From Ananas comosus (lineage: Eukaryota > Streptophyta > Magnoliopsida > Poales > Bromeliaceae): 64,000 nt of DNA. The notes under the pieces are model-generated. The model was not told the origin of the DNA. It saw only the letters and a list, made by a program, of their open reading frames with translations, and made no database searches. The DNA lies in assembly GCF_001540865.1 (NCBI RefSeq), contig NC_033635.1:7437324-7501323 (forward strand), written 5' to 3'. Position 1 is the first letter of the stretch. Each line of letters opens with the position of its first letter. Positions 22,880 through 34,724 of this stretch are shown here, one piece after another. The translations under genes and the position numbers were made by a program.

Positions 22880-25068
22880 AAACTGTAATCCATGGTACAA
22901 TATCACAACGACATCATGGAATCTCATCTCGACCCAAGGTCGACAGTGTAGTGCCAAATCATAAATTGCTCTCAATTACTTGTTGACATAATGCACTATC
23001 AATAGTTAATATAACTTAATAAATTTAAGCTTTACATCGTACTAGTGATTCTATCAGGCTACACCTGGTCACTCACTCATTGTTCTCGCACTATTCCTTA
23101 CACATAAGGAAAGTGGTTTACTAAAGTTATACTCAAAGACTCAGGGCACATATTCTGTAGTTCAATGTAAACCTCCACCACTTGGAATAAACAAATGCTA
23201 TGCAATTACATCTACTTGTTTATACAAGTATGATATCATATCCAAATCTAGTTATTGATTCAACTAGATTATATCCAATTGTATAACATTCATGTTACGT
23301 CACAATACTAAATTCTAGTTACCTGACTAGTTCATATAATATCAAGTGAAGCTCTAGCCAATCTTATCAGGTGAAGGTAGAAACCAACTACTTAATATAA
23401 GTAGGCAAAATAATCGATGAAATACTTTTCACATAATCTCTATACAGTTCATTCTATACTATGAATGTATACTCAAGCCAATTCATCTGCACGACAGATT
23501 CAAGTATAGCCATCATGCTTACAATATAACATTACTTAGCGTAATCCCAAGTACGTCACTTCCTTTGCTGTTCAGCTGAGCTAAATGGTATATTCACGCT
23601 GTAATAGTTATATCTTTTTAAATAACCTCAAGCTTAACTTGCTTATACAAATCATTAATACCATGAATGCATAATAATCAAACAAGTGATTATTGAAATA
23701 AGCAAGTTATAAGTCTTTCCTTATTGTTTAGATATGCTATCATATCCGATATGATCTACACATTCACGCATGTTTCAACTCCTCGCACTATACATATATT
23801 CATAAATAAGTAATAACTTCAATTCATAATGTCAAAGGAGACATAGGGGGAATTCACCCATTTCGGGAAGGTCCGACCGACCAAATAGTCGACGCCTCAT
23901 CAATTCTACCAATGAAGGTAATTCGAAGCCTCCGAGTACCCTAACAATGATTCCAAATCAGTTCGGAGTTAACCAAGCTTCCACATAGTAAACCCAATAT
24001 AATCATATACTCTAGGTTGGAATCTCACCTAGAATAACATCCAGCTTTAATTCCACTTCAATTCAGGTTAAAAAGTCTCAAATTTCTCCTTCTAAGGCAT
24101 CACAAATTTCAGCTAATGGGGTTCAACAATCTGCTGTGAATCTGCTTTGAATATACCCCAAGAACTCAATCAATAGTTTACCAATACATTCCAATTTAGT
24201 AAGAAGTTAAATTGCTCACCTTGCATGGCTTCAACTTAGGTTGAAACACATCATAGTCAGTCCATAACAGTCACTAAACTCATCTCAAAAGGGGCCCAAT
24301 TCCCCTGCTGCGAACCTGCTGTGGACTGCATTAAAACTGTTTCAGAGTTATAACCAATACCACTATTATCGCATCAACTCAAGAGGGAAATTAGCTAATT
24401 ACCTTCACGAGCTGTAACTCAGCTTTCTATTGAGTTAGGATTGAAGAAACACAATGAAACAACACCCTTATTGCTGCTATAAAGTCTTCCAAACCAGCTG
24501 GTAACCACGAAGCAAGGTTCAGGTTCAACTTCACTTACTATAATTATCCATACTTCAATTAAAGAGAGAGAAGAGTTGGATTACTAACCTCACTAAGCTT
24601 CAGCTCAGTTCCTAGCTGAGTTAGACCAGAGAAATACCTCTTCCATGGCTATTTAATCCTTCCAAAACCTGCTGGTAATAAGGAAATCAAGAACCAACTC
24701 AACTTTACTAGTATAACTTCAGACTAGAGAGAAGTTGAGTTGTTTACCTTACCAAATCTCAACTCAGTTTCTTGCTGAGCTAAAGTCACGAAATACCTCC
24801 CAAAATCTCCTTCTCCAATAACAAAACTCAAGTTCAAAGCCTTTCACTTCAGTCAACATCAAGAGAAGAGGGAGAATCAAGCTTAACACACTAGTTTTCC
24901 ATCTTCAATTGGAAAACCTAGAGAGAGAGAAAGAGAGAGAAAAGCTCTTACCTTCTCCTCAGCTCCAGAGGGATAAGGATAAGCCCAGAGATCGACCAGA
25001 GCTAATAAGGATGAGTTTAGAAAGTGAAAAGACCAAAATAGCCTCAGCCACGCAGCTACTGCTGTGCT

Positions 25069-25103
25069 GTGTACCGGTACACCACCAAGTTTGTACCGGT
25101 ACA
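25069..25103. repeat. Two TACCGGTA palindromes in LTR F
   Basis: gtgtaccggtacac (25069-25082) and tgtaccggtaca (25092-25103), both perfect. They lie 330-370 bp from the LTR start on the element strand. Confidence 0.88.
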
Positions 25104-25448
25104 CTATGCAAAATTCTGCATTTCGAAGTTCCAATGTACTTTCGATCTTCTGATGGTTCAACCACTCCTTTAACTCATCAAGAACCTCACTACAACTCTT
25201 TAAAAGATGTGGGTTGGCTCCCAATACCCATTCCACTCCTCAAACATCATAATCGGCCAAGTTCAGATTACTACATTTGAATAGTGCATTTACAATGCAC
25301 TTTTCCATTTCCAACTACTCGCTTGTCCCAAAATCTTGCAGAAACCCCCCAATCATCCTTCACAAGTTGTAGGGTAGTTTCAATTGTTGTTCCTTCACTC
25401 GAACTTCGCATTTTGCCATAGTTCAGTGTATTACAAAATTATTATCTA

Positions 25449-27467
25449 ATGGCCGAAGGCGGAAACAGTAATCGACCACCGCTCTTCGATGGCACAAACT
25501 ATGCCTATTGGAAAGTTCGTATGAGAGCTTTTCTAATCGCAATCGATGAGCGCGTTTGGCAATCAATAGATTTTGGATGGAAACATCCTATTGAAAAGGT
25601 TGAGAATGTTGAAACGCCAAAACTACGGAACAAGTGGACGAAAGATGAAAACGAGGCATCTTCGTTTAACGGCAAGGGCATAAATGCTTTATTCAATGCA
25701 TTGTCTCAAACGGAGTTTACTCGTGTTTCGGCGTGTGAAACCACCAAGGAGATTTGGGATACTCTACAAGTTACGCATGAAGGAACGAGCTTAGTAAAGG
25801 TCCAAAAATTGCAAATGCTAACAAGCAAGTTTGATTCTATTTCTATGGATGAAAACGAGACCTTTGCCGAGTACTATACGCGTCTACAAGACGTTGTGAA
25901 TACATGTGCTAACTTGGGAGAGAAAATCCCGGATGCTAAGGTTGTTAGAAAATTCTTCGAACTCTTCCGGAATGCTTTCGGGCAAAGGTTGCCGCGATAG
26001 AAACCGTAAAGCATCCGGACGAGATGAAAGTCGAAGAATTAGTAGGCGCTCTACAAACGTATGAGATGACATTTCCTACTAATCAATCTTTTGCCAAGTC
26101 TTCTTCTAAAAGTACAGGGGTTGCACTCAAATCGATAAAGAAAGAAGACGATGTCTCGAATTCCGACGGAGATGTTTCGCTTGCTGACTTCGAACATCAA
26201 TTAGCGCTTCTCACGAAAAAATTTCGCCGGAATTTCCGAAAGAAGAACAATTTGGACAAATCTTTATCTTCGAAGATTAAATCCTTTTCTAAGCATTCTT
26301 CTAATTCAAAATCTAAGGATAAAAGCCTTGCAAAGCCTTCGAAAGAAAAATATGATTTTGAAAGGGAAATCCAATGTTACAAGTGTAGAGGCTACGGTCA
26401 TATTGCAACGGATTGTCCCTCTAAGAAATCATATACAAAGAAGGCTTTGCAAGCTAAAACTTGGGATGATTCATCTTCAAGTGAATCAAGTTCAAGTGAC
26501 GAAGGAAAGAATGAACTTGCTTTGTTTATTAACACTTCTTTGCCTTCGTCTAACGTTGTTTGTTTATCCTCTATTGTTTCTAACTCGAGTATTTCGCCTT
26601 CCTTGCATAGGTCATCGAGCGACAACGACGAAAGCGAGGAGGAGTCAAACGACGAGGATATAGCGGAAGCGTATCATCAACTTCTTATCGATTCGAAAAA
26701 GATGGCCAAATTTAATAAGAAGTTGAGGCATCGTTTGTTGGATTTTGAAAAGAAAAACAACAACTTGAAGACAATGAATAAAGCTCTTAAGGAGGAGAAG
26801 GAATCGATTTCAAAGAATAACTTAATTCTCCAAGAGAAACTTGATGAAGGAGAATCAACGATCAAATCATATAAAGACAAGGTTGGATTTTTGGAGCAAC
26901 AATTCGAGGAATCGCACATATCCAACAAGTCATTGACCAATCAAGTTCGTCAACTTCAATCCGACATACAAAGATTCTCTTCCGGATCAAAGAAATTAGA
27001 TCATATACTCGGATTAGGTCAAACGAACAAGTTGGGCCTCAGCTCTGAAAGGACATATGTTGAGAAGGATTCAAAGTCGACATCTAAAGTCTCAACAATT
27101 TTGAAAGAAAAGGTGTGTCATCGATGCGAAAACAAAGGACACATCAAAAAGAGTTGCCCAGCTTCTAAAGCTCAATCGGCACAATCTACGACTCGACATC
27201 CCCCACGGAATAAAAGCAAAATCATTTAAGTCAAACACCTCAAGGGAACCGGACTTCTAAGCCACAACGTCAAGTTCGACCATTCCCACAAGCAAACCGG
27301 AATTCAAAGTTTCATCAACAATTCCAACCGAAGCCTCAAGCGACGAAACGACCAACGGTTGATCAAAAATCAAAGCAAATTGTGCTTAATGTCGACAAGA
27401 CAAGGCAACGCAAAATCCGACAAGTTTGGATTCGGAAAGGTGATATCTTTCCTTGCCCTTCGTGTTA
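25449..27467 (+). pseudogene. Sirevirus gag of element E, two zinc knuckles and coiled coil
   Basis: ATG at 25449 (MAEGGNSNRPPLFDG), followed by the Copia gag domain (YAYWKVRMRAFLIAID, LQMLTSKFDSISMDENETF). A one-base loss near 25949 shifts the frame and gives a false stop at 26000. The correct frame continues and is open again as 26024-27229. It holds a zinc knuckle CYKCRGYGHIATDC, a Ser/Asp/Glu-rich stretch, a long Lys/Glu-rich coiled coil and a second knuckle CHRCENKGHIKKSC. A further shift near 27215 leads into a basic Gln/Pro-rich tail ending RQVWIRKGDIFPCPSC at 27467. A long gag with two knuckles around a coiled coil is typical of Sireviruses. It would form the particle and bind RNA. 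Confidence 0.9.
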
Positions 27468-28578
27468 ATTTGTTTTGATTGATTATGTAATGCTTTGTTT
27501 GGTGCTTGTTGCATATTTTTATTCATTGCATTATGTGTAGATTTTCGTGTGTAAAATTTATTTTTAAAAATTGATTTGAGGAAGGATGTTTGGGATTTTT
27601 AAAATTTTTTTGAGAAAGGAGACGATTGAAAATCGTTATTTTGGGGAGATTAGAATTTTTCAAAGTGTTTTTAACCGGAATTCATCTTGAATTAAATTCA
27701 TATTAAGTATCGGTTTTACTCCATTTTTTATTATTTTGATGATAATTTAATATATGATTTCTTAATACATATATTCATAAAAATTTTGAAATCAATTTGA
27801 TTCTTGGTGATTAATCTTATCTCGGGTTGGGAGTGTTGGATATGATAGATAGTATATTGCTATATAACTAAAAATTGTCAAAAATATTTCTCAATTGTTA
27901 AGATTGTCTATTTAGGGTGGTTTGAATTATTAAAAAAAATAAGAAAACGAAAACTCCTAGTTTTAAAAATGTTGAAAGAGTGTACATCCAAAAGGAGTGT
28001 GAAAAACTATCACCACATGTGGAAAGAGCTTACACCCGGTCCGGTCGTTCAGCACAGTGGTTTGAAGCTACCACAATGAAGATTGATTTTGAATAAACCA
28101 AAAAGGTTGGAAAAGAAATGAATATTTTAGAATTTTCCGGAAGTTAATAGGTGTTAGTTTGAGAAACGATGCCTCAAAGGCACCCCAGGTATCATAATTG
28201 CTTAAATTCTTATTTGAATGATGCGACAAATTGGTGTTAATTTGGCCGAGATTCTAGAAATGCAATTTTTCTGTGAAGCCGTTCATCTGAGATTTTGAAA
28301 TACGAGGTCATTTTTGACTTAACAAAAGTTTTGATGTTTCGGATGTATTTTGAAATCTTAATAATATTTTGACATCCATTATAATGATTTTTTGGAGTAA
28401 GCTCTTAATTCGTTATCAAATTTAATTAAGTTTAAAAGCGTTTTTAAAAATTCAAAATTTTTCGAATCAGCAAAGTGTATTGGACCACTAGTTTTAAAAC
28501 TGGTTACATGGATTTTCGATTCTGTTCTCCAAACTGTAATCAACAACTTTCATTTCTCTTAAACTGTTACAGGGCACG

Positions 28579-28598
28579 TTTTTTTTTTTTTTTTTTTT
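28579..28598 (+). repeat. Poly-T run of 20
   Basis: Uninterrupted T20 in the E spacer. No LINE or SINE body is visible beside it. Confidence 0.9.
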
Positions 28599-29169
28599 CT
28601 CGACGGATTAAAAATAGAAAATGAAAAAGAAAAGAAATAAAAGGTCAATCGGCTTTGAAGGTAGCACAACATCCGAAGAGCCTATAGTCTCTTCCAAGGT
28701 GCTTCTGGTTCGTTTCGGAAAGTTGTGGATTGTATGAAGTCTATGTGAATTTATCCTATTCATGCACTTACATTATTGGTACTCTCTCTGTTTTTGGTAC
28801 TTTCTTTTGGCAATTTTTGACAAAAAGGGGGAGAGAGAGATGAGATTTATGATTTTCATGAACAAAGGGGAGAGATTTGCATGAACAAAGGGGGAGAGAT
28901 TTTCATTGTTTTTAGAGAAGTTTATTTTTTTAACTAACTTTGTTCGAGGAGAAAGTATTCTTTCTGCAGATTCTCGAAGACTTCAAGACTCCTTGTGTTT
29001 AAGTCACAGAGTGTGTTTAGGAGTTGCGAAATTGTAATTTTGTATTTTCTTTGGATTTTTCACGCGAGAAGTTCATTGTTTTGGTGATGGCAATGAATTT
29101 CATTTTTGTTTGGAGAGTTGAGCATTGTGAGTATTTTGATGTATTTTTGAGTTTTGTCACGAAATTGCC

Positions 29170-29180
29170 AAAGGGGAAGA
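29170..29180 (+). promoter_or_regulatory. Polypurine tract of Sirevirus E
   Basis: aaaggggaaga, one base before the 3' LTR start. It is a degraded form of aaagggggaga. Confidence 0.8.
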
Positions 29181-29181
29181 T

Positions 29182-30164
29182 TGTTATGGATTTTATGTTA
29201 GTATATTTCGTAAAGTATGTTGGAGTCTTGAATGTTTAAAGAAGAAGAGATGAAGATTGAAGACTCGAAGACTCAAAACATGAAGGCACAATGCTCAGTA
29301 AGTTTAAATACCATTGATGATGATTTATAAATATTTTGTGGTGAGATTTTATTGTTAAAATAAGTTTGGAAGACTTAGATTATGTTTTTGTTGATCAAAC
29401 TGGACTTTTCTAAAAAATCTCAGAGCTCAGGGATCGGTCCTTGATAAGAGGGACCGGACCGATCAAGCTTCTCTGCGTAGAAGTTTTGGGAGACCGGTCT
29501 CTAGTCTTGAGGACCGGTTCTCGTAAGTGGTTTATCTTGTTCCGCAGGAAGGGACCGGTCTCTGAATTGAGGACCTGTCCCCGTAGTCAAGTTTCTCAGC
29601 TACGCAGCGAAGGACCGGTCTCCAACTTGGAGGACCGGTCTCCCAAAGACCGATCTCCTCGAGAAGACCGGTCCCTGAGGACGACATAAGTTTTTAAAAT
29701 TAGGTTTTTGCAATCCTAGTCAGTTTCTAAGTCTTCAAAAACTATAAATAAGATGTAGGGGTGTTTCTAAAAGATAGCGAAGTATAGAATATCTTTTAAA
29801 AACCCTAGAAACTTGTTGGGTGCTCTCTTTCTTTCTCCAACAACAAGTTTCTATTGGATCAATTCTTGAAACCTTAATTTCTTGTTCTTCATGGAGAATT
29901 GATCCGGCTATTGCTTAGAAACATCTTCTACGGTTCTTTAATGATTGTCTAAGCAATAAATCATCATCAATCTTGGTACTCTTGCTCCGGACGGAGTGTG
30001 CTCGTGGATTCGAGTAGGCGTCGTGGATTCGGCATGATTAAGGCTTCGTGGATTCGAAGTGTGGACGTTTTGTGGATTCGGGACGTGGCGTTCGTGGATT
30101 CGGACGTGGGGCGTGGACAACCCGTTGGTGTGCGCGAGATCCGGAGAAGATGAAAGATAGGTTT
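29182..30164 (+). repeat. 3' LTR of Sirevirus E, truncated
   Basis: Starts tgttatggattttatgtt and aligns with 20784-21765. The first ~90 bases show five differences, all transitions with A or T in this copy. Contains the matching palindrome array at 29431-29687. Ends at ggttt where tgtaacatacc begins; the last ~240 bp are absent. Confidence 0.88.
29431..29687. repeat. ACCGGT palindrome array, E 3' LTR
   Basis: Counterpart of 21036-21285. Several units decayed in the 5' LTR are still exact here (ggaccggtctcc where the 5' copy has ggatcgatctcc). Confidence 0.8.
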
Positions 30165-31889
30165 TGTAACATACCAGATTTTGGTATAAAAATAAAAATA
30201 AATAAAAATAGTGTGAGAAACTACTTTTATTGGATTTATAAAAGTAAAATATAAGTCAGAAGTGACTTGTGCTGAAATCGGAATGNGGAAAACGAACCAT
30301 CCAATTACAAACTCGATCATCAACAAGCAAATGAAGAACATCGAGTGAAAAACTACGAGGATCCCACGATCCTCTGATCACCCGTAGAAGCAACTTCGCT
30401 TGCTTCCCAACGCGCTTCAAGCCACCCAAACTGGATCGGATCGTATACTCTTTAAGAGTATAGGCTGCAAAGTACGAAGCATTTCATCTTTAAGTACGTA
30501 AAGGTACTATTTACATAAATAGTACTTAAAAATCTTACGAATTTTACGGATGTAATATATATTATGTAAAAACCTGGAGATACATCATCTCTCACCGTAC
30601 ACTCTGAATACGTACACGAATCGTAAGATCCATACTGAATTCTCGTACAAAATATATCACTCTTACTCTTCCTATTACACGTAAATCTGTATAGAGAGTA
30701 CACCCTGTATCCTGGCATGTATTACGGTGCTCTTCCGAACTTTGAATGTGAAAATCGAATGATAATTCGGTTACCGTATTTCCCCGTAACCCGAACATTA
30801 CATCAACCCTGTTCACTTTGGATCACAGTATTTCGCCGTGATCACAACCCTGTTTTAAACCTGAATCACTTTCAAAACCTCACGGGTTCCTAGATAGATC
30901 TAACATAGGTTGTGGATCTCCCCCCACTTATCCACATTGCCGGTTTTTGGTGTTTAGAGTTACGCTAGTTTTATTTACGCCTTTTATTTTTAGTGTGGCT
31001 CTAAATGCACCTTTTGAGGTTGATCCTCATTTTTTGGTGCCCTGGTTGTACGCTATTGTTAGGTGATTCTTATTTTCTAATGTTCCACTAAATGGCTAAG
31101 GTACCTGAGTTTGGACAGTGCGGGGCGCTGGTGAGAGGTTAAACCGGCCCAGCGCCGTGGCGGCTGTCTGGCGGCTTGCCTGTCCCAAAGAGGACATGAC
31201 GCCTATCTCAGAGGGGACATGCAAGTTCCGTATCGTTAGTTATGTTACACGCTTCAAAGTTGGTCCTTGTGTAAAGTTAGTTCTAACGTATTACCCTCCA
31301 TAGTTTGTTGTATTTGTGTAGGATATAATAATGTAAGTAAGTATAAGTACGTAAAATGTGGAGTTGATGGTAAGGAAAAAGTAGGTTTACGTTAGATTTA
31401 ATAATGTTGTAAATATAGAAATTATGTAGTACAATGTAACACAAGAAAAGTAAAGAAATTGGGCATTCGATACAGCTGCCCCATGACGATCGAGACCAGA
31501 GACCCCATCCCGCGATAGATGCTTCGATGCGGGAAAGGAGCGCGGCGTCGCGGCGAGTGCACGCTTGGACATTTGTGGGGTTTTGGTGCACCCCACTCTT
31601 GGTTGAGGTACCAAGGGTCACCCATGCCGGTGGGTTCCCTTTATGAGCTGGTTGTCCAAGTTTCCTCCGTTGATGTCCAATCAAATTATTTGTCTATCTA
31701 TATATATATAGAACTAATACGTTGCTTATTTTAGTACGTAACGGAGTGTTTGCATTATTACGTTATGATATACGTTTAGTACGTTATTACGTTGTTACGT
31801 TGGTTGATCATCAAGTAAGCTATGATGAAAGTTAAGACGATTGGTATCGAGTAGGTGAACTATAGATTCCAAAGGAGATAGAATTTAAG
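30165..31889. other. Unclassified repeat block with single N
   Basis: Begins tgtaacataccagattttgg, a typical LTR-like start, right inside the E 3' LTR, but no matching end or TSD is visible. An N at 30286 breaks it. It includes a 9-bp hairpin gtactattt/aaatagtac (30504-30525), a purine-rich gtggggggagat on the minus strand near 30920, and a GC-richer part at 31115-31200 and 31480-31650. Translations show no known domain. It may be LTR and leader of a family not otherwise present here. Confidence 0.4.
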
Positions 31890-32805
31890 AATAGTTAGTG
31901 GCAAAATTAGCCAAAATCTCACCTATAGTGTAGAAATCCCTTCACAAAGCTCAAATGGAAGGTAGATCCCTTCCAAAGCAACCTAAACCAAGGTTCTAAT
32001 CCAAATAGATTAGCTCAAAAAGCCCTAAATCAAAAAGCTCCAAATAAACCCTAGATTTCCCACATTAGGGTTTCATCTCCCAAAAATCCACCAAAACTAG
32101 GTTTAGAGGGGAGGAACAAGCAACAAACCTCATAAGAAGCTCCAATCCAAGCTCCAAGAATGAAGATATCCTCTTTAGCATGCTCGAAGTCCAAGCCTTC
32201 AAGCACCCAAGGGAAGAAGAGGAGGAGAGAAAGATGCTCCAAGTCCTCTTGGTGGTCTTCTTCTTCTCCTTCCTTCCTTCTTCTTCTTCTCCTTCTCTAT
32301 CAAGGGTGTGGGGAGGGTTGAGAGAAGAGAAATGAGGAAGAGAGAGGGTGGAATGGCCATATAGGCCATCTAATGTAACAAAATCCAGAGAAGCCCCTCA
32401 ATTTCCCAATATTGCATCAGCCCGGACTGGGCAGTTTTCGGACTGAGGGACCGGTCTCCCCGACCTGGGACCAGTCTCTCGGCCTGCCCCGAAAATCCAA
32501 CGTTCGGGAATCGGTCTCTCCCCACATGGGACCGGTCTCTCCCCGCGTGGACGCGCTCGGGGACCGGTCTCATCCGCCAGGGACCGGTTGCCTTAAGGCT
32601 GCCACAATACTGTTCCGGGGGGACCGGTCTCTCCCAGCCAAGGACTGGTCCTTGAGAGTTAAAACTCTCAGGACTGGTCCAGAACTCAGATTTTCAAACT
32701 TTTTTAGATCGAAAAACATTCTACGACTCTCCACCAAGTGTGAAAAAGCTCGGAACACATCCAATCACTCGAACCTCGCAATTTGCACAGGTCCAGTGTG
32801 CTACA
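31890..32805 (-). repeat. LTR start of C family, probable remainder of C 5' LTR
   Basis: Follows the end of K and K' LTRs: purine/pyrimidine-rich stretch, gcccggactgggcag, a palindrome array, then aacctcgcaatttgc and gtgtgctaca. On the element strand it starts TGTAGCACACTGG. It ends exactly where chromovirus H gag begins, so C is probably inserted in H. The left limit is approximate. Confidence 0.7.
32440..32690. repeat. ACCGGT palindrome array, C-family LTR
   Basis: Five exact ACCGGT cores in gggaccggtctc-type units, plus decayed ones (gggaccagtctc, aatcggtctc, ggactggtcc). Confidence 0.85.
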
Positions 32806-33811
32806 GAAGCAACTGATCCGGAGGAAGTGGAGACCTCCGTTACCTTCGGATCTAGTGAGGTCCGTGAGTTGCAGGATCAACTTGCAGTGTTGACGGATCT
32901 GGTGACACGGCAGGCAATAGCGGCACAGCAACGATGGATGCTACGCGCCGACAGAAGGAAAGAATGAAGCGGTTAGAGGATTTACTGCTATAGCGGACGA
33001 CTGATAGGGTGGTTCTAGATCCTACGCCGCCAGTACCAGAAAGGGATACGATTGCGAGAGCACAGTCACCAGTGCCAGGTACCTCGCAGGCAGCTCCGAG
33101 TGTTGAGCCCTAACAGGAGACAGTGGTGCCACTGCCAGTGCATGTGGCTGCTGCAGGGACAGTGTTACCAGAGATGGTGACGGCCGATGAGTGAGAATAG
33201 ATGATGGAGCGGTTGAATGAATTTCGAAGGTGCAATCCCCGTATCTTCGATAGAGAAAAGGCAGATCATTGGGTGGTCGAGAAGTGGCTGATGCATATGG
33301 AGAAGCTATTTTATAACACTTTTGTGGAGGAGCGAGACCGGGTTTGGTTCGCGACACACTATCTGGACGGCGAGGCCTATAGGTGGTGGACAAACATTCG
33401 TGAGGATTCCCGTACTGACTTATCAGCGATTACTTGGAAAAGGTTTAAAGAGTTGTTGTTGACAACCTATTTTCCATAGAGTGTAAAGAGGCAGATGGAA
33501 AGGGATTTGCGTAATTTGAGACGGGGACAGGACAGTTGCTGAGTACGAGCGGGAGTTTTCCTGGCTTTTACATTGTGTTCCTTTTGTGGTTAGGGACGAT
33601 GAGGATAAAGCCCGTATCTTTGAGGTGGGTTTGCGGTCGTCGATTTTTAAACTGGTTCAGGCATCAAACTTACCGACTTATAAGGATGTGGTGAATCGGG
33701 CACTGATAGTGGAAAAGGGTGCAGAAATTACTAAGGAAAGGGAAACATCGGAAAGAAGTAAAGGAAAAAAGGCCAGCGGTCGAGAGCAGTGGTCTGACAC
33801 CCTTTAGGAGA
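32806..33811 (+). pseudogene. Chromovirus H gag, first visible part
   Basis: Plus-strand gag homologous to that of C but not the same copy: DPEEVETS, VRELQDQLAVLTDLVTRQ, then after a frameshift near 32935 RLNEFRRCNPRIFDREKADH, WLMHMEKLFYNTFVEERDRV and AITWKRFKELLLTTYFP. Stops in the gag frame include TAG near 32990 and TAG at 33477-33479; a shift near 33530 follows. The gag N-terminus is missing because the C LTR adjoins at 32805. The coding region continues after the LTR I insertion at 40129, with TSD ccgcc on both sides. Confidence 0.85.
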
Positions 33812-34310
33812 CCGCCTGTCACGCCCCGGAGTCGGATACCAATTTGGGCCGGCCCGAGCACGTCAAACAGACGCCGAACGGACAGAGTTTCCCCTATCCG
33901 CCCAAGGCTCATCACATGTACATTTTCAAAAAGAAGTGCACTAGCGGAAACATACAATTACGGCTTACACGAAGGTAAGCAATAGCCACGAGTGAGAGAA
34001 AGGAAACTAAACATTCACTTGTACTATGATTCAATTTAGATCATATACATGAAGTCCAACTTGTACATTTTCAAATTCCTTACATTTCATGACATCATTT
34101 CATCATTTCTTTCTTACATCACATTTACCTAAAAAGTGAGCTTTACATTCTTTTCTTTACATCACTAATCATCAAGTACAAAAGATGATGAAAGGGTATC
34201 TACTAACAAAATATAACCCAACTCCGGTGGCCTCTGACTAAGGCGCGATACCTTTACCTCGGTCGCTCGCCGGCTCGCTCGGTCCCGGCTCTGTGGAAAT
34301 AGTGGGGTGA

Positions 34311-34327
34311 GAACTACAACAAAGTTC
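34311..34327 (-). other. Conserved LTR stem-loop 2 (I)
   Basis: Arms gaact/agttc, 7-nt loop, followed by ccagtggg. Shorter than in C and S. Confidence 0.55.
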
Positions 34328-34489
34328 CCAGTGGGTTCGGCCTCAACATCACCGACTTTCCCACTAGGACTAACTCAGGCATAACAGAAAGGAAAAGCTG
34401 CATATAGTAACCAATCTATATTATAATGCTAATATGCCTGAACAATAAGCAGGAAATATGCTAAACATTAACATATGCAGATTATGCAA

Positions 34490-34562
34490 GTTCTTTTGTT
34501 CTTTACACTTTACACTTTGTCTTTGTTCTTTGTTCTTTGCTCTTTGTTCTTTGTTCTTTAAT
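34490..34562. repeat. Irregular ttctttg minisatellite
   Basis: About eight consecutive 6-7 bp units of the type ttctttg / ctttaca inside LTR I. Confidence 0.8.
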
Positions 34563-34702
34563 CTCAAGGTTAACCCGAGGGTTTCGCCACATTATCTTGT
34601 TTCACATTAAGTCCATCATCGCGGGCCCTCAGCTTCCTCCCGCTAAGACCGTCCTTCGAGTTTACTCCAACCCGTGATGCAAAAACTCCGGAGCGCATCG
34701 CC

Positions 34703-34724
34703 CGAGGGGGAGCGACCGCCCTCG
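34703..34724 (-). other. Conserved LTR stem-loop 1 (I)
   Basis: Outer arms cgaggg/ccctcg, bulged g, inner arms gg/cc, loop agcga. Same layout as in B, C, Q and S with different arm sequence. Confidence 0.7.

Larger units (their letters stand above)
22039..25435 (-). mobile_element. Solo LTR F (Ty3/Gypsy), 3.4 kb, intact with TSD
   Basis: Starts tgtcacgccctgg, ends agtgtattaca, and is flanked by perfect 5-bp TSDs aaatt (22034-22038 and 25436-25440). No PBS, PPT or coding sequence inside, so it is a solo LTR left by LTR-LTR recombination. On the element strand it reads TGTAATACACTG...GGGCGTGACA, the same terminal pattern as the other Gypsy LTRs here. Contains stem-loop 2 (22401-22420), a 28-bp x 3 repeat (22796-22879) and two TACCGGTA palindromes. 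It sits between PBS and gag of E. Confidence 0.92.
27468..29181 (+). other. Post-gag spacer of Sirevirus E with PPTs
   Basis: Non-coding. 27975-28075 resembles 2868-2965 after pol of element A (gagtgtgaaaaactatcacc, aaagagctt). A 20-T run lies at 28579-28598. PPT-like tracts occur at 28822-28840, about 28864-28874 and 28887-28899, and adjoining the LTR at 29170-29180. No env-like ORF is left. Confidence 0.8.
20784..30164 (+). mobile_element. Sirevirus E: gag-only, non-autonomous (TR-GAG type)
   Basis: 5' LTR 20784-22009, PBS 22011-22022, gag 25449-27467, spacer, PPTs, 3' LTR from 29182. There is no protease, integrase or RT. The sequence after gag resembles the spacer that follows pol in element A, so pol was deleted between these two points. 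It is inserted in the 5' LTR of C; left flank ctaag (20779-20783). A solo LTR (F) splits its leader. The 3' LTR ends early at 30164 where another TG-start sequence begins. Such elements depend on proteins from a complete relative. Confidence 0.85.

Noticed and set aside
24883..25280. Opposed ORFs of 117 and 123 codons
   Set aside because: Both lie inside solo LTR F, overlap each other and carry the palindromes; no domain.
28579..28598. Poly-T as the inverted tail of a LINE or SINE
   Set aside because: No RT, endonuclease or Pol III promoter boxes nearby and no TSD; it lies within the Sirevirus spacer.
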